From Clostridia bacterium (GTDB lineage Bacteria; Bacillota; Clostridia; Oscillospirales; CAG-272): a stretch of 64,000 nucleotides of DNA. The position numbers were made by a program, and so were the translations under genes. Positions within the stretch are counted from its first letter, which is position 1; the number at the start of each line of letters is the position of its first letter. The notes under the pieces were generated by a model. That model had not been told where the DNA came from. It was given only the letters and a program-made list of their open reading frames with translations, and did no database searches. Below are positions 53,462 through 64,000 of this stretch, piece by piece. The stretch lies in the NCBI GenBank assembly GCA_017450965.1, contig JAFSSQ010000044.1, positions 1 to 64,000 on the forward strand, given 5' to 3'.

Positions 53462-54474
53462 AACTTGTAAAGCTCCTCTGCTTCTTCTCTACTTTCGATA
53501 TCAAAATTATAATTGAATCTTTTCTTGCCTACACGCTCAAACCATTTTTGAAATCCTTTGTCATTATACCCATACCATTTATCTCTTTGTTTTTTTGATC
53601 CACCCCTAAAACTTTTTCCTTTAGGAGTAGGTGAAGACTGTTCTATTTCTTCCCCAATTTCACCAGTAATAATAGACGCTGCTCCAACCGTTGCAACAGC
53701 AATGGTTACCTCTGTAACAATTTCTGCCGTTATGGCAATGGCAGCAGGGATTGCAACAACTCCGCCTATTCCTCCGCTGCCAATAGTGCCTGTAATAGCA
53801 GCACCTATCGTTATTCCAATGGAGGCTGCTCCGCCAACTATAATGGCAGCTTTTACAAAAGTCTTTCCAACCTGTTTTAATACACTCCAAAAAGATGTGC
53901 CCAAAGGATCTATGCAATTTGTTGGATTGTTTCCACAGTACACAAAAAGATTGTATAAACCCACTTCCAGCCAATCATCCGCACTGATAAACCTGCACAC
54001 TTCCGGATCATAATACCGACTCCGGAGGTAATAGAACCCGCTTTCGGTATCGTAGTAATAGCCCCTGTAACGAATGGGGTTGACGTTGGCGATATGCGTC
54101 GCGCTCGTGATCGCGTTGCCGCTCGCGTCCTTCACCGAGAGCACCTTGCCCCACGGATCGTACTCGTAGAAGGCGACGGTCTCGCCGTTCATCTCCATGA
54201 GTTCGAGCACGTCGCCCTGCAGGTTGCGCAGGAAGTAGTAATTGTCTGTGTTCGTTCCGTCGCAGTAGATCAGCCCGTACGGTCTGCCGGTCTCGTCGTA
54301 AATGTAGTAGATATAACAGCTGCCCCATTCTTCGCAGACGAGCCGGTCTCCGAGATAGGTGTAGGTATGGGTGACGCCCCCGACCGTTTTCTGTACCCGC
54401 AATCCGTCCCGGTCGTAAGAATAATAAGTCGTCGCGTTGTTCTTGGTCAGCGTTGCGAGCCGTCTGCCCTTTGC
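53428..54474 (-). pseudogene. 5'-truncated Rhs tip with polymorphic toxin C-terminus (first cassette)
   Basis: In frame from 54474 (just after a TAG) to 53428. The retained core includes KGRRLATLTKNNATTYYSYD, GDRLVCEEWGSCYIYYIY, and RYRGYYYDTESGFYYLRSRYYDP. After the DPLGTSF junction come about 75 hydrophobic Gly/Ala/Ile-rich residues, typical of a translocation segment, then a basic tail with GGSKKQRDKWYGYNDKGFQ. A TTG at 54402 could start a shorter product, but no ribosome site was seen. The rest of the large Rhs protein is missing. Confidence 0.8.
53989..54358 (-). repeat. Rhs core segment, copy B of a 370-bp direct repeat
   Basis: Matches 52066-52435 at a constant offset. Recombination between the copies would swap toxin tails and delete the genes between them. 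Confidence 0.85.
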
Positions 54475-54555
54475 CTATGGATTGGTTGCTTTTTTGTAAG
54501 AGGGTAACATAGCAACCGTATGCATTACCTCTTTGTGCGAAACTTACCGCATCGT

Positions 54556-56298
54556 TTAGTTTCCCTTTTTCATCACGCAAACGTACCCGTCCTCGCGGAA
54601 GACCGTCTCGTATCCGAGCTTTGCGTATTCGCCGGGATACTTCTGCCATTCGCCGTACCGCAGATCCACAACGACCCACTCGGTCTCGTGCATCCCCTCG
54701 ATCAGATAGAGCTCCTTTCGGTTGGAGAGATTGGCGGCGAGGAAGGTGGAAACGGAGACCGACTCTCCCTCCGGCACCAGCGCGATCCCGCGGCCGATGA
54801 TCTCCGTCTCCGCCGCAAAAACCTTCGGATAGGAGAGGTAGGAGGAGTGGCGGGAGAAGCGCATCGAGGCGGTCAGCAGCGCCGCGCAGACGGCGAGGGA
54901 GGCAAGATACCGCCGCACGCTGGCGAGTTCCGTATAGTTGAGGACGGACGCGTAGACGAGCAGAGCGAGCGACCCGAAGACGTACTGGAAATCAATGGAA
55001 TGCTGATAGACGTAATCCGGCATCAGGTTGACGAGGATCAGCCCGCCGAGGAGGATGAACCGGGAGATTTTTTTGCTGGCGAAGGGGAGCAGCCCGAGCG
55101 GCAGCAGCATAAAGGCGGCGCACTCCAGTTTTTCCGCGGTGAAACAGGCGCGGATCACCCGCATCGGGTCGGTCAGCGCGGTCACGATCACGCCGAAGAG
55201 AGAGCCGTCCGAGGAGACGTTCTGATAGCGGTAGGACATGATCCCGAGCCCGTAGGTGTCGATATACCAGCAGGCAAAGAGAAAATAGAGGAGCGAGAGC
55301 GCGAGCATCGCGCAGCCGAGCGCCCGCCGCCTGCCGGAAAGCAGAAGAAAGAGCGCAAGGAACGCCACGTAGACCGCCGCGTCCTCCTTGATCATACAGG
55401 TAAAGAGGGAAAAGACCATCGCCCAGACGGCGCCGCTTTTGCCGCCCTTTTCGGCAAAGAGGATCGCCGAAAAGAGAAAGAGCGGGAGCAGGCAGTTTTC
55501 GTGGAAGTCGTACATACAGCCGCCGATCAGCGCGGGGTGGATCAGATAGAGAAAGCAGAAAGCGAAGGAGGCGCGCGCCGTCAGCTTCATCCGGCGGCAG
55601 ATCAGCCAGAGCGGGATCACCGCCGCCGCCAGCGCGGCAGACTGGAGAATCTGCACGGTGGCGGGGTAGGGAAAGAGCAGGTAAAAAGGCAGAAGAAAGT
55701 ATAGGGCGGGGGAGAGATGAACGGCAAAGTGCGAGAGGATCTGATCCCGCTCGCAGGAGGCGTCCGGGGAAAAGTGGTCCCGGAGCGACCAGAAGACCTG
55801 GGCGAAGATGCCGAAGTCGTAGGTCGGCGTATGGTAGGTCAGATAGCGGAAAACGCCGATCAGCCCCACCCGCACCGCAAAGACGAGCGCGCAGGCGAGC
55901 GCCGCGGCAAACCAGAGCCTGCCGCCCCGGTCGGGAGGGGAAAAGCGTTCCGTGCCGCGCAGGACGTAGACGAGCACCACGGCAAGGACCGCCGTGGCGG
56001 CGAGAAAGGCGAGATCGTCTCCCTCCTTGCCGTAAAGATCCCAGCAAAAGGAGAGGCAGAGGAGAAGGGAGGAGAGAAGCAGCGCGCCCTTCCCGGCGGC
56101 AAGCCCCCCTCGCGTGGCAAGAGTGACGGTGAAAAGAGCGAGAAAGACCGCGCCGCCGACAATAAGAGGGATAAGGAGCGCCTCTGTCCCGGAGAGCGGG
56201 AAGAGTTTTGCTGTCGCGGCGCCGCTGACCCAAGCGGAAACGAGCGAGAGCGCCAGTTCTTCTCTTTTTTGATATAAAACCTGAAAAAGATCGTTCAT
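54556..56298 (-). CDS. DUF2079 polytopic membrane protein
   Basis: A 580-residue protein with about 13 membrane helices, start after CGAGGTGTTAT. The conserved TYDFGIFAQVFWSLRDHFSPD block and the CMYDFHENCLLP block identify the DUF2079 group, distantly related to GT-C glycosyltransferases. The role is unknown; a sugar transfer step in cell-envelope synthesis is possible. The last 90 residues form a soluble C-terminal domain. Normal GC content returns here, so it marks the right edge of the AT-rich island. Confidence 0.88.
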   Translation of the reverse strand: MNDLFQVLYQKREELALSLVSAWVSGAATAKLFPLSGTEALLIPLIVGGAVFLALFTVTLATRGGLAAGKGALLLSSLLLCLSFCWDLYGKEGDDLAFLAATAVLAVVLVYVLRGTERFSPPDRGGRLWFAAALACALVFAVRVGLIGVFRYLTYHTPTYDFGIFAQVFWSLRDHFSPDASCERDQILSHFAVHLSPALYFLLPFYLLFPYPATVQILQSAALAAAVIPLWLICRRMKLTARASFAFCFLYLIHPALIGGCMYDFHENCLLPLFLFSAILFAEKGGKSGAVWAMVFSLFTCMIKEDAAVYVAFLALFLLLSGRRRALGCAMLALSLLYFLFACWYIDTYGLGIMSYRYQNVSSDGSLFGVIVTALTDPMRVIRACFTAEKLECAAFMLLPLGLLPFASKKISRFILLGGLILVNLMPDYVYQHSIDFQYVFGSLALLVYASVLNYTELASVRRYLASLAVCAALLTASMRFSRHSSYLSYPKVFAAETEIIGRGIALVPEGESVSVSTFLAANLSNRKELYLIEGMHETEWVVVDLRYGEWQKYPGEYAKLGYETVFREDGYVCVMKKGN

Positions 56299-56385
56299 AT
56301 AACACCTCGGATGATTCTATCGTAACACAGGTTTATACGCTTTGTCTACCGGAAATCCTGAAAAAACGGAAAAACGGGCAAAAAC

Positions 56386-56414
56386 TTGACAATCCTCCCA
56401 AAACGGGATATAAT
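56386..56414 (+). promoter_or_regulatory. Consensus sigma-A promoter of the DUF1858-trmK-Nif3 operon
   Basis: TTGACA (56386-56391), 17 nt, TATAAT (56409-56414): both hexamers are perfect. Confidence 0.92.
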
Positions 56415-56445
56415 AAAATCACCACAATGAAAAGGAGAAACTGCC

Positions 56446-56646
56446 ATGACCGTTACCAAACAGTCTTTGATCGGCGACGTTCTTGACGCGGAGCCGGAGA
56501 CCGCCGCTTTTTTCTTTGAGATCGGGATGCACTGCCTCGGCTGTCCCGCCTCCCGCGGCGAGAACATCGAGCAGGCGTGCGCCGTCCACGGCACCGACGC
56601 CGACGCGCTGGTGAAGAAGATCAACGATTATCTCGCGTCCAAATAA
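56446..56646 (+). CDS. DUF1858 protein
   Basis: A 66-residue protein with AAAGGAG before the ATG. It carries the GMHCLGCPASRGENIEQAC motif of DUF1858, often found alone or fused to hybrid-cluster and redox proteins; the Cys pair may bind a metal or cluster. First gene of the operon, 3 nt before trmK. The cellular role is not defined. Confidence 0.93.
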   Translation: MTVTKQSLIGDVLDAEPETAAFFFEIGMHCLGCPASRGENIEQACAVHGTDADALVKKINDYLASK

Positions 56647-56649
56647 ACG

Positions 56650-57348
56650 ATGCAGACGGACCGTACACGCGATCCGGGAAAACGGCTCCTTGCGGCGGCG
56701 CAGTACGTTCGCGCGGGGGCCGTTTTTGCCGATATCGGGACCGACCACGCCGCCCTCCCCATCGAGCTCTGCCGGACGGGACGGGTGAAAAAGGCGTACG
56801 CCTGCGACGTGGCGCCGGCGCCGCTGGAGGCCGCGCGCCGCCATATCGAGCACGCCGGACTTGCCGACCGGATCGTACCGCTGCTTTGCGACGGGTTTAG
56901 CGGCCTCGACGGGCTCGGTATCACGGACGCCGCCGTATGCGGGATGGGCGGAGAGCTGACCGCCCGGCTGATCGGCGCGGCGCCCTTTCTCGTCCGCGAC
57001 CGCGTCCGGCTGATCCTCCAGCCGATGACCCGCGCCCGCTTTCTCCGTTCCTATCTCCTCTCCGCCGGGTTTTCGATCGAAGAGGAGGAGCTCCTCTCGG
57101 ACGCGGGCAGGCAGTACGAGCTGATCGTCGCCTCCTATACCGGAAAAACGGAAACCTGGAGCGAGGCGGAGTTGATCCTCGGCAAACGCAATATCGCCCG
57201 CGGCGGCGCACAGCTTGCCCGGCTTGCCGCGCGCCGCATTTCCCATCTGAACAATCTGGCAAACGGACAGACCGGCGCCGAAAAAGAAAAAACGGAGCAA
57301 ACGATCCGCGAGATCCGGGCGCTGGCGGCCCCGGCGGAAAGGAACTGA
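56650..57348 (+). CDS. trmK: tRNA (adenine(22)-N1)-methyltransferase
   Basis: A 232-residue SAM-dependent enzyme that methylates A22 in the D arm of tRNAs. Landmarks: ADIGTDHAALPIELC, CDVAPAPLEAA, VCGMGGELTA and LQPMTRA. The C-terminal coiled part (about 180-232) is typical. The very short gap after the DUF1858 gene and the 1-nt gap before the Nif3-like gene indicate one operon; the trmK-Nif3 pair is standard in Firmicutes. Confidence 0.95.
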   Translation: MQTDRTRDPGKRLLAAAQYVRAGAVFADIGTDHAALPIELCRTGRVKKAYACDVAPAPLEAARRHIEHAGLADRIVPLLCDGFSGLDGLGITDAAVCGMGGELTARLIGAAPFLVRDRVRLILQPMTRARFLRSYLLSAGFSIEEEELLSDAGRQYELIVASYTGKTETWSEAELILGKRNIARGGAQLARLAARRISHLNNLANGQTGAEKEKTEQTIREIRALAAPAERN

Positions 57349-57349
57349 T

Positions 57350-58111
57350 ATGACAGTAGCCGAGCTTTATACTTATTTTGACGCGCGCTTTCCCGCGTCG
57401 CTTTCCCTCCCGTGGGATCACGACGGGCTGCAGATCTGCCCCGATCCCGCCCGGGAGGCGCGGCGCGTGCTCGTCGCGCTCGACGTAACGCGCGAGGCGG
57501 TCGAGCGCGCCGTGCGGGAGAACTGCGATGCGGTCCTCACCCATCATCCGCTCTTTTTCGAGCCGCTGAGGCAGCTCTGCGCGGACGTGGGGCGCGGCGG
57601 GACCGCCCTCCCCCTGATCCGCGCGGGGATCGCGCAGATGAGCTTCCACACCCGCTTCGACGCGGCGGACGGCGGGATGAACGATCTCCTTTGCGCCGCG
57701 CTCGGGCTGCGCGCCATCGGCCGCGTCGGTCCCGCGGGAGAGGCGGTCGCGCGTCTGGCGGAAGGGACCCCCAAAACGCCCGCCGAATGGGCGAGCGCGG
57801 TCAAAGCCGTCCTCGGCGCCCCCTTCGTCCTTCTCACGGAAGCGAAAAAGGAGCCGGTCGGCCGGGTCGCCGTCTGCGGCGGGGACGGAAAGGATTTTAT
57901 CGGGGCAGCCGCCGAGGCGGGCGCCGGGCTGCTGATCTGCGGCCGCTCCGGCTACAACGCCGACGTGGAGGCGCCGGAGTGCGGCGTTTCCGTTCTGGAG
58001 GCCGGACATTTTTATACCGAGGCGGTCTGCCTCCCGTATTTTGCGGAGGAGCTGAAACGCCTCGGTATCGAGCCCGTCGTGTACGGCGAATGCGCCGTCC
58101 GGGCGTTATAA
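57350..58111 (+). CDS. Nif3-like dinuclear metal centre protein
   Basis: A 253-residue protein with the metal-binding landmarks LPWDHDGLQI, LTHHPLFF, FHTRFDAADGGMND and GHFYTEAVC. It lacks the central insert of the longer form. Some members act as GTP cyclohydrolase I type 2-like enzymes, but the usual function is not settled. It ends overlapping the convergent methyltransferase gene by 6 nt. Confidence 0.93.
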   Translation: MTVAELYTYFDARFPASLSLPWDHDGLQICPDPAREARRVLVALDVTREAVERAVRENCDAVLTHHPLFFEPLRQLCADVGRGGTALPLIRAGIAQMSFHTRFDAADGGMNDLLCAALGLRAIGRVGPAGEAVARLAEGTPKTPAEWASAVKAVLGAPFVLLTEAKKEPVGRVAVCGGDGKDFIGAAAEAGAGLLICGRSGYNADVEAPECGVSVLEAGHFYTEAVCLPYFAEELKRLGIEPVVYGECAVRAL

Positions 58112-59252
58112 ACGGGGAAGGACTCCGAGAAAGGCGCACGCCTCGCGGTATTCTCGCGCGGCGGCGCTTTTCTTTTTTTCGTTGGGTTTCAGGACGGCGC
58201 GCAGGATCACGTTTTTCGGCGTGTCGTCCGGGTCGATCAGCTCCGCCGCGGCCGTTTCGTAGCCGTTTGCCTCCAGATAGAGGACCCGCAGCGCGTCGGT
58301 AAGCGACGCGCAGATCTTGTCGGAGAGAACGCCGTGCCGCAGCGCAAAGGACAGAGGCGGACAGGAAACGGCGCGGGAGAGCTCCCGCTGGCAGCAGGGA
58401 GTGGAGAGGATCGCCGCGGCGCCGAGCCGGACCGCCGTCTCGAGAACGGTATCGGTCGCCGTGTCGCAGGCGTGCAGGGAGAGGACGAGATCCGGCCGGC
58501 CGCCCTCGGGCAGCTCCCGGATATCGGCGGCGAGAAAGCGCATCCCCGAAAAGCCGAGCCGGCGCGCGGCCGCCTCGCAGAGATCCGTCATATCCCGCTT
58601 CCGGTCGACGCAGAGCATCGAAACGTCCCGCCCGAGCGCGTTTGCGAGATAATGGTAGACGGCAAAGGAAAGATAACACTTGCCGCAGCAGAGATCGTAA
58701 ACGGTCAGCGGTCCCGTCTCCGGCAGGGCGGGGAGCACGTCGCGCAGAAACTCAAGAAAACGGCAGATCTGCCGGAACTTCGCCTGCCGGGAGGGCAGGA
58801 CCCGCCCCTCGCGGTCGGCAACGCCCAGCTCCCGCAAAAACGGCTCGCTCCCGTCGAGGAGACGGTTTTTTTGCCGGGAGAGGGAGGGGATCTCCGCGCG
58901 CTCGCCGCCCGGCTCCGTCAGCGCGGCGGGCAGCCGGAGGTATTCGCTCCCTTTTTTGCTGCGTTTATATTCCGCGCTCGCGCTCGCCCCGATCAGGTCG
59001 GCCTGGAAAAAGAGGGGCAGCGTCTTTTCGAGCGTTTCTTCGGGGAAGGTGCGGAAGTTTTTCTGCAGATCCTTGCCGTCCGCGAGGAAGGTTTCGGCGA
59101 CGTAGAGGATCTTTTCTTTGTCCCGGCGCCGCTCACATTTCCACTTGACGAGGGCGGGATCCGCCGGGCGGGAGAGCACGAGCGTCCGCGCGCCTCCCGT
59201 TTCCAGAGCAGTCTTTGCCGCCGCGAGAAAGCGGCGCCCTTTTTCGGTCAGT

Positions 59253-59263
<11 letters not shown>
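58106..59263 (-). CDS. Class I SAM-dependent methyltransferase, substrate unknown
   Basis: A 385-residue protein. The N-terminal 180 residues look like an RNA-binding or adaptor domain; the SAM domain begins with TVYDLCCGKCYLSF, then SLHACDTATD and TPCCQRELS. The Cys-rich set resembles a small family related to GSTCD and some tRNA methyltransferases; an RNA substrate is a reasonable guess but unproven. It overlaps plsY by 11 nt and is downstream of it. Confidence 0.8.
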
Positions 59264-62702
<3,439 letters not shown>

Positions 62703-62765
62703 CGTAACGCTCCTTTCCGCTTTTGCTGCTGTCAGTGTATGCGGGGAGGAGGGAAAGGTTCTTTC

Positions 62766-63479
62766 ATGGCAGACAGAAAAAAGGTGCTCAGCGCCGTTCG
62801 CCGCGCGTGCGAGGAATACCGGATGATCGAGCCGGGGGACCGGATCGCCGTCGGATTGTCGGGCGGCAAGGATTCGATCACCCTGCTCGTCGCGCTCGCC
62901 GAGATGCGCCGGTTTTATCCCGCGCCCTACGAGCTGATCGCGATCACCGCCGATCTCGGCTTCCCCGGCGGGGACTTTTCCGCTATGGAGGAGCTCTGCC
63001 GCTCGCTTGACGTTCCCTACGTGATCGAGCGCACCGAGATCGCCCGGATCGTTTTCGACGAACGCAAGGAAACGAACCCCTGCTCCCTCTGCGCCAAGAT
63101 GCGCCGCGGCGCGATCCACAGCGCGGCCAAACGCCTCGGCTGCGGCAAGGTCGCGTTCGCCCATCATTTCGACGACGTTGCGGAGACCTTCCTTCTCAAT
63201 CTCTTTCACGAGGGGCGCCTCGGCGCCTTCCAGCCGGTTACTTACCTTGACCGCACCGGGGTCACCCTGATCCGGCCGCTGATCTTTCTCGAGGAAAAGG
63301 AGATCCGCTCCTTTGTAAAAAAGGAGGCGCTCCCCGTCCTGCCGAGCCTCTGTCCGGCGGACAAGCACAGCGAACGCGAGGAGATGAAGGAGCTTTTGCG
63401 GGATCTGGAGCGCCGCTGGCCCGAACTGCGCCAAAAGATCTTTACCGCCCTCCGCAAAAGCCACACCGACGGCTATTAA
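62766..63479 (+). CDS. TtcA-like PP-loop tRNA thiolation protein
   Basis: A 237-residue N-type ATP pyrophosphatase of the TtcA/TtuA group, which thiolates tRNA (typically C32). Visible: PP-loop GLSGGKDSITLL, the CxxC pair in CSLCAKMRRG, the KVAFAHHFDDVAETFLLN block and a late Cys in LPSLCPADKH. These Cys probably bind a 4Fe-4S cluster. GGGGAGGAGGGAAAGG lies upstream of the ATG at 62766. A different target base cannot be excluded. Confidence 0.87.
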   Translation: MADRKKVLSAVRRACEEYRMIEPGDRIAVGLSGGKDSITLLVALAEMRRFYPAPYELIAITADLGFPGGDFSAMEELCRSLDVPYVIERTEIARIVFDERKETNPCSLCAKMRRGAIHSAAKRLGCGKVAFAHHFDDVAETFLLNLFHEGRLGAFQPVTYLDRTGVTLIRPLIFLEEKEIRSFVKKEALPVLPSLCPADKHSEREEMKELLRDLERRWPELRQKIFTALRKSHTDGY

Positions 63480-63517
63480 ACCGACTCCGCAGGAAAACGA
63501 CGAAACGGAGGGATCCG

Positions 63518-64000
63518 ATGCAAAAAAAGAAAACCGGAGGGGAAGAGCGGGACGACCGGGAAAACGCCGTCGTTTACCGGGACGGGCGGTACACACTCGG
63601 GGAAAAGGACGGCGCCCCCTGCGTGATCGCGGGCGGGGCGGCCTACCGCCTCTCCTGCCATCCCTACGAGCCCTGCCTCTATATCACCGACGAAAAAGAC
63701 CGCCTCACCGCGGTCCACAACGCATTTGACCCGTCCGCCGTTCTGTGCGTTTTCGCCGGCGGCGGGACGGTCACGTCGATCACCGGTTTAGAGTACAATG
63801 CGCAAGATTTCTGCCGGATGGTCGAATACGCTGCCGGCCGGCTTGATCTTCAGATCGACGAGGCGGAAAAGGTCTTCGGCGGCCGCGCCAAACGGAAAAA
63901 CCCGCCGCCGGAGAGAAAAAAAGAAAAGGAAAACCCGCCGCTCGGCGAGAGGGAAGAAGACCCACGCCCGGAGACCGGCCGGATCGCAGAGGACGAGCGC
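63518..64000 (+). CDS. Partial hypothetical protein, runs off the window
   Basis: The frame from ATG 63518 (AACGGAGGGATCCG upstream) is open for 161 codons to the window end, with no stop. The first 110 residues look like a small alpha/beta fold with many Cys and aromatic residues (AYRLSCHPYEPCLYITDEKDR); from about 115 on it is Lys/Glu/Pro-rich and low complexity. No family is recognised. It begins 38 nt after the TtcA-like gene and is probably co-transcribed with it. Confidence 0.7.
   Translation, partial: MQKKKTGGEERDDRENAVVYRDGRYTLGEKDGAPCVIAGGAAYRLSCHPYEPCLYITDEKDRLTAVHNAFDPSAVLCVFAGGGTVTSITGLEYNAQDFCRMVEYAAGRLDLQIDEAEKVFGGRAKRKNPPPERKKEKENPPLGEREEDPRPETGRIAEDER

Overview
The window reads as chromosomal DNA of a GC-rich, endospore-forming Clostridia, probably a gut anaerobe related to Oscillospirales or Christensenellales. 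This is inferred from a complete spoIIIAA-AH operon, Firmicutes-style gene blocks (ylxM-ffh-rpsP-khpA, ricT-holB, trmK-Nif3), sigma-A promoters with 17-nt spacing, strong AGGAGG sites, and a large set of secreted glycan-active proteins. No rRNA, CRISPR array or intact transposase was seen. One AT-rich island lies at about 50.95-54.5 kb.

Region by region. 0-0.5 kb: three tRNA genes (Ala-GGC and Ser-UGA on minus, Ser-GGA on plus). 0.45-0.8 kb: a non-coding array of small hairpins between two nearly identical bidirectional terminators. 1-19.5 kb: a lipoprotein with leucine-rich repeats, a 3256-residue multi-enzyme exoprotein, an FMN-binding-like protein, a 1865-residue surface protein with an M14 carboxypeptidase core, and a 39-residue peptide gene. 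19.5-21.7 kb: 4-alpha-glucanotransferase with a small partner. 21.9-26.3 kb: one cytosolic and one surface GH43-like protein. 26.4-28.7 kb: candidate sortase substrate, class D-like sortase and a membrane protein. 28.6-33.5 kb (minus): membrane protein, rsmI, a tRNA methyltransferase, ferredoxin, ricT, holB. 33.7-38.3 kb: spoIIIAA-AH behind a sigma-E-like promoter. 38.4-44.8 kb (minus): a four-gene operon of one sialidase-like protein and three GH43-like lipoproteins. 45-50.7 kb: ylxM-ffh-rpsP-khpA, glpK and a flotillin. 51.2-54.5 kb: two 5'-truncated Rhs tips with candidate immunity genes. 54.6-64 kb: DUF2079 membrane protein, DUF1858 protein, trmK, Nif3-like protein, a methyltransferase, plsY, ligA, an amidase, a TtcA-like protein and a partial unknown gene.

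How it works together. The dominant theme is an exoproteome built from a small set of interchangeable modules: GH43-like five-bladed propellers (six copies), Asp-box propellers (three copies), beta-helix modules with a recurring entry motif (in three proteins), LamG-like and jelly-roll-like domains, one SGNH esterase and one M14 peptidase. Three of the GH43-like modules carry Gly where canonical GH43 enzymes carry the pKa-modulating Asp. All six share a C-terminal Gly-Pro-(Thr/Ser)...Gln-Pro signature. The likely target is a decorated plant or host glycan or glycopeptide, with MalQ and GlpK handling carbon inside the cell. The rest is core metabolism, sporulation and a small polymorphic-toxin island.
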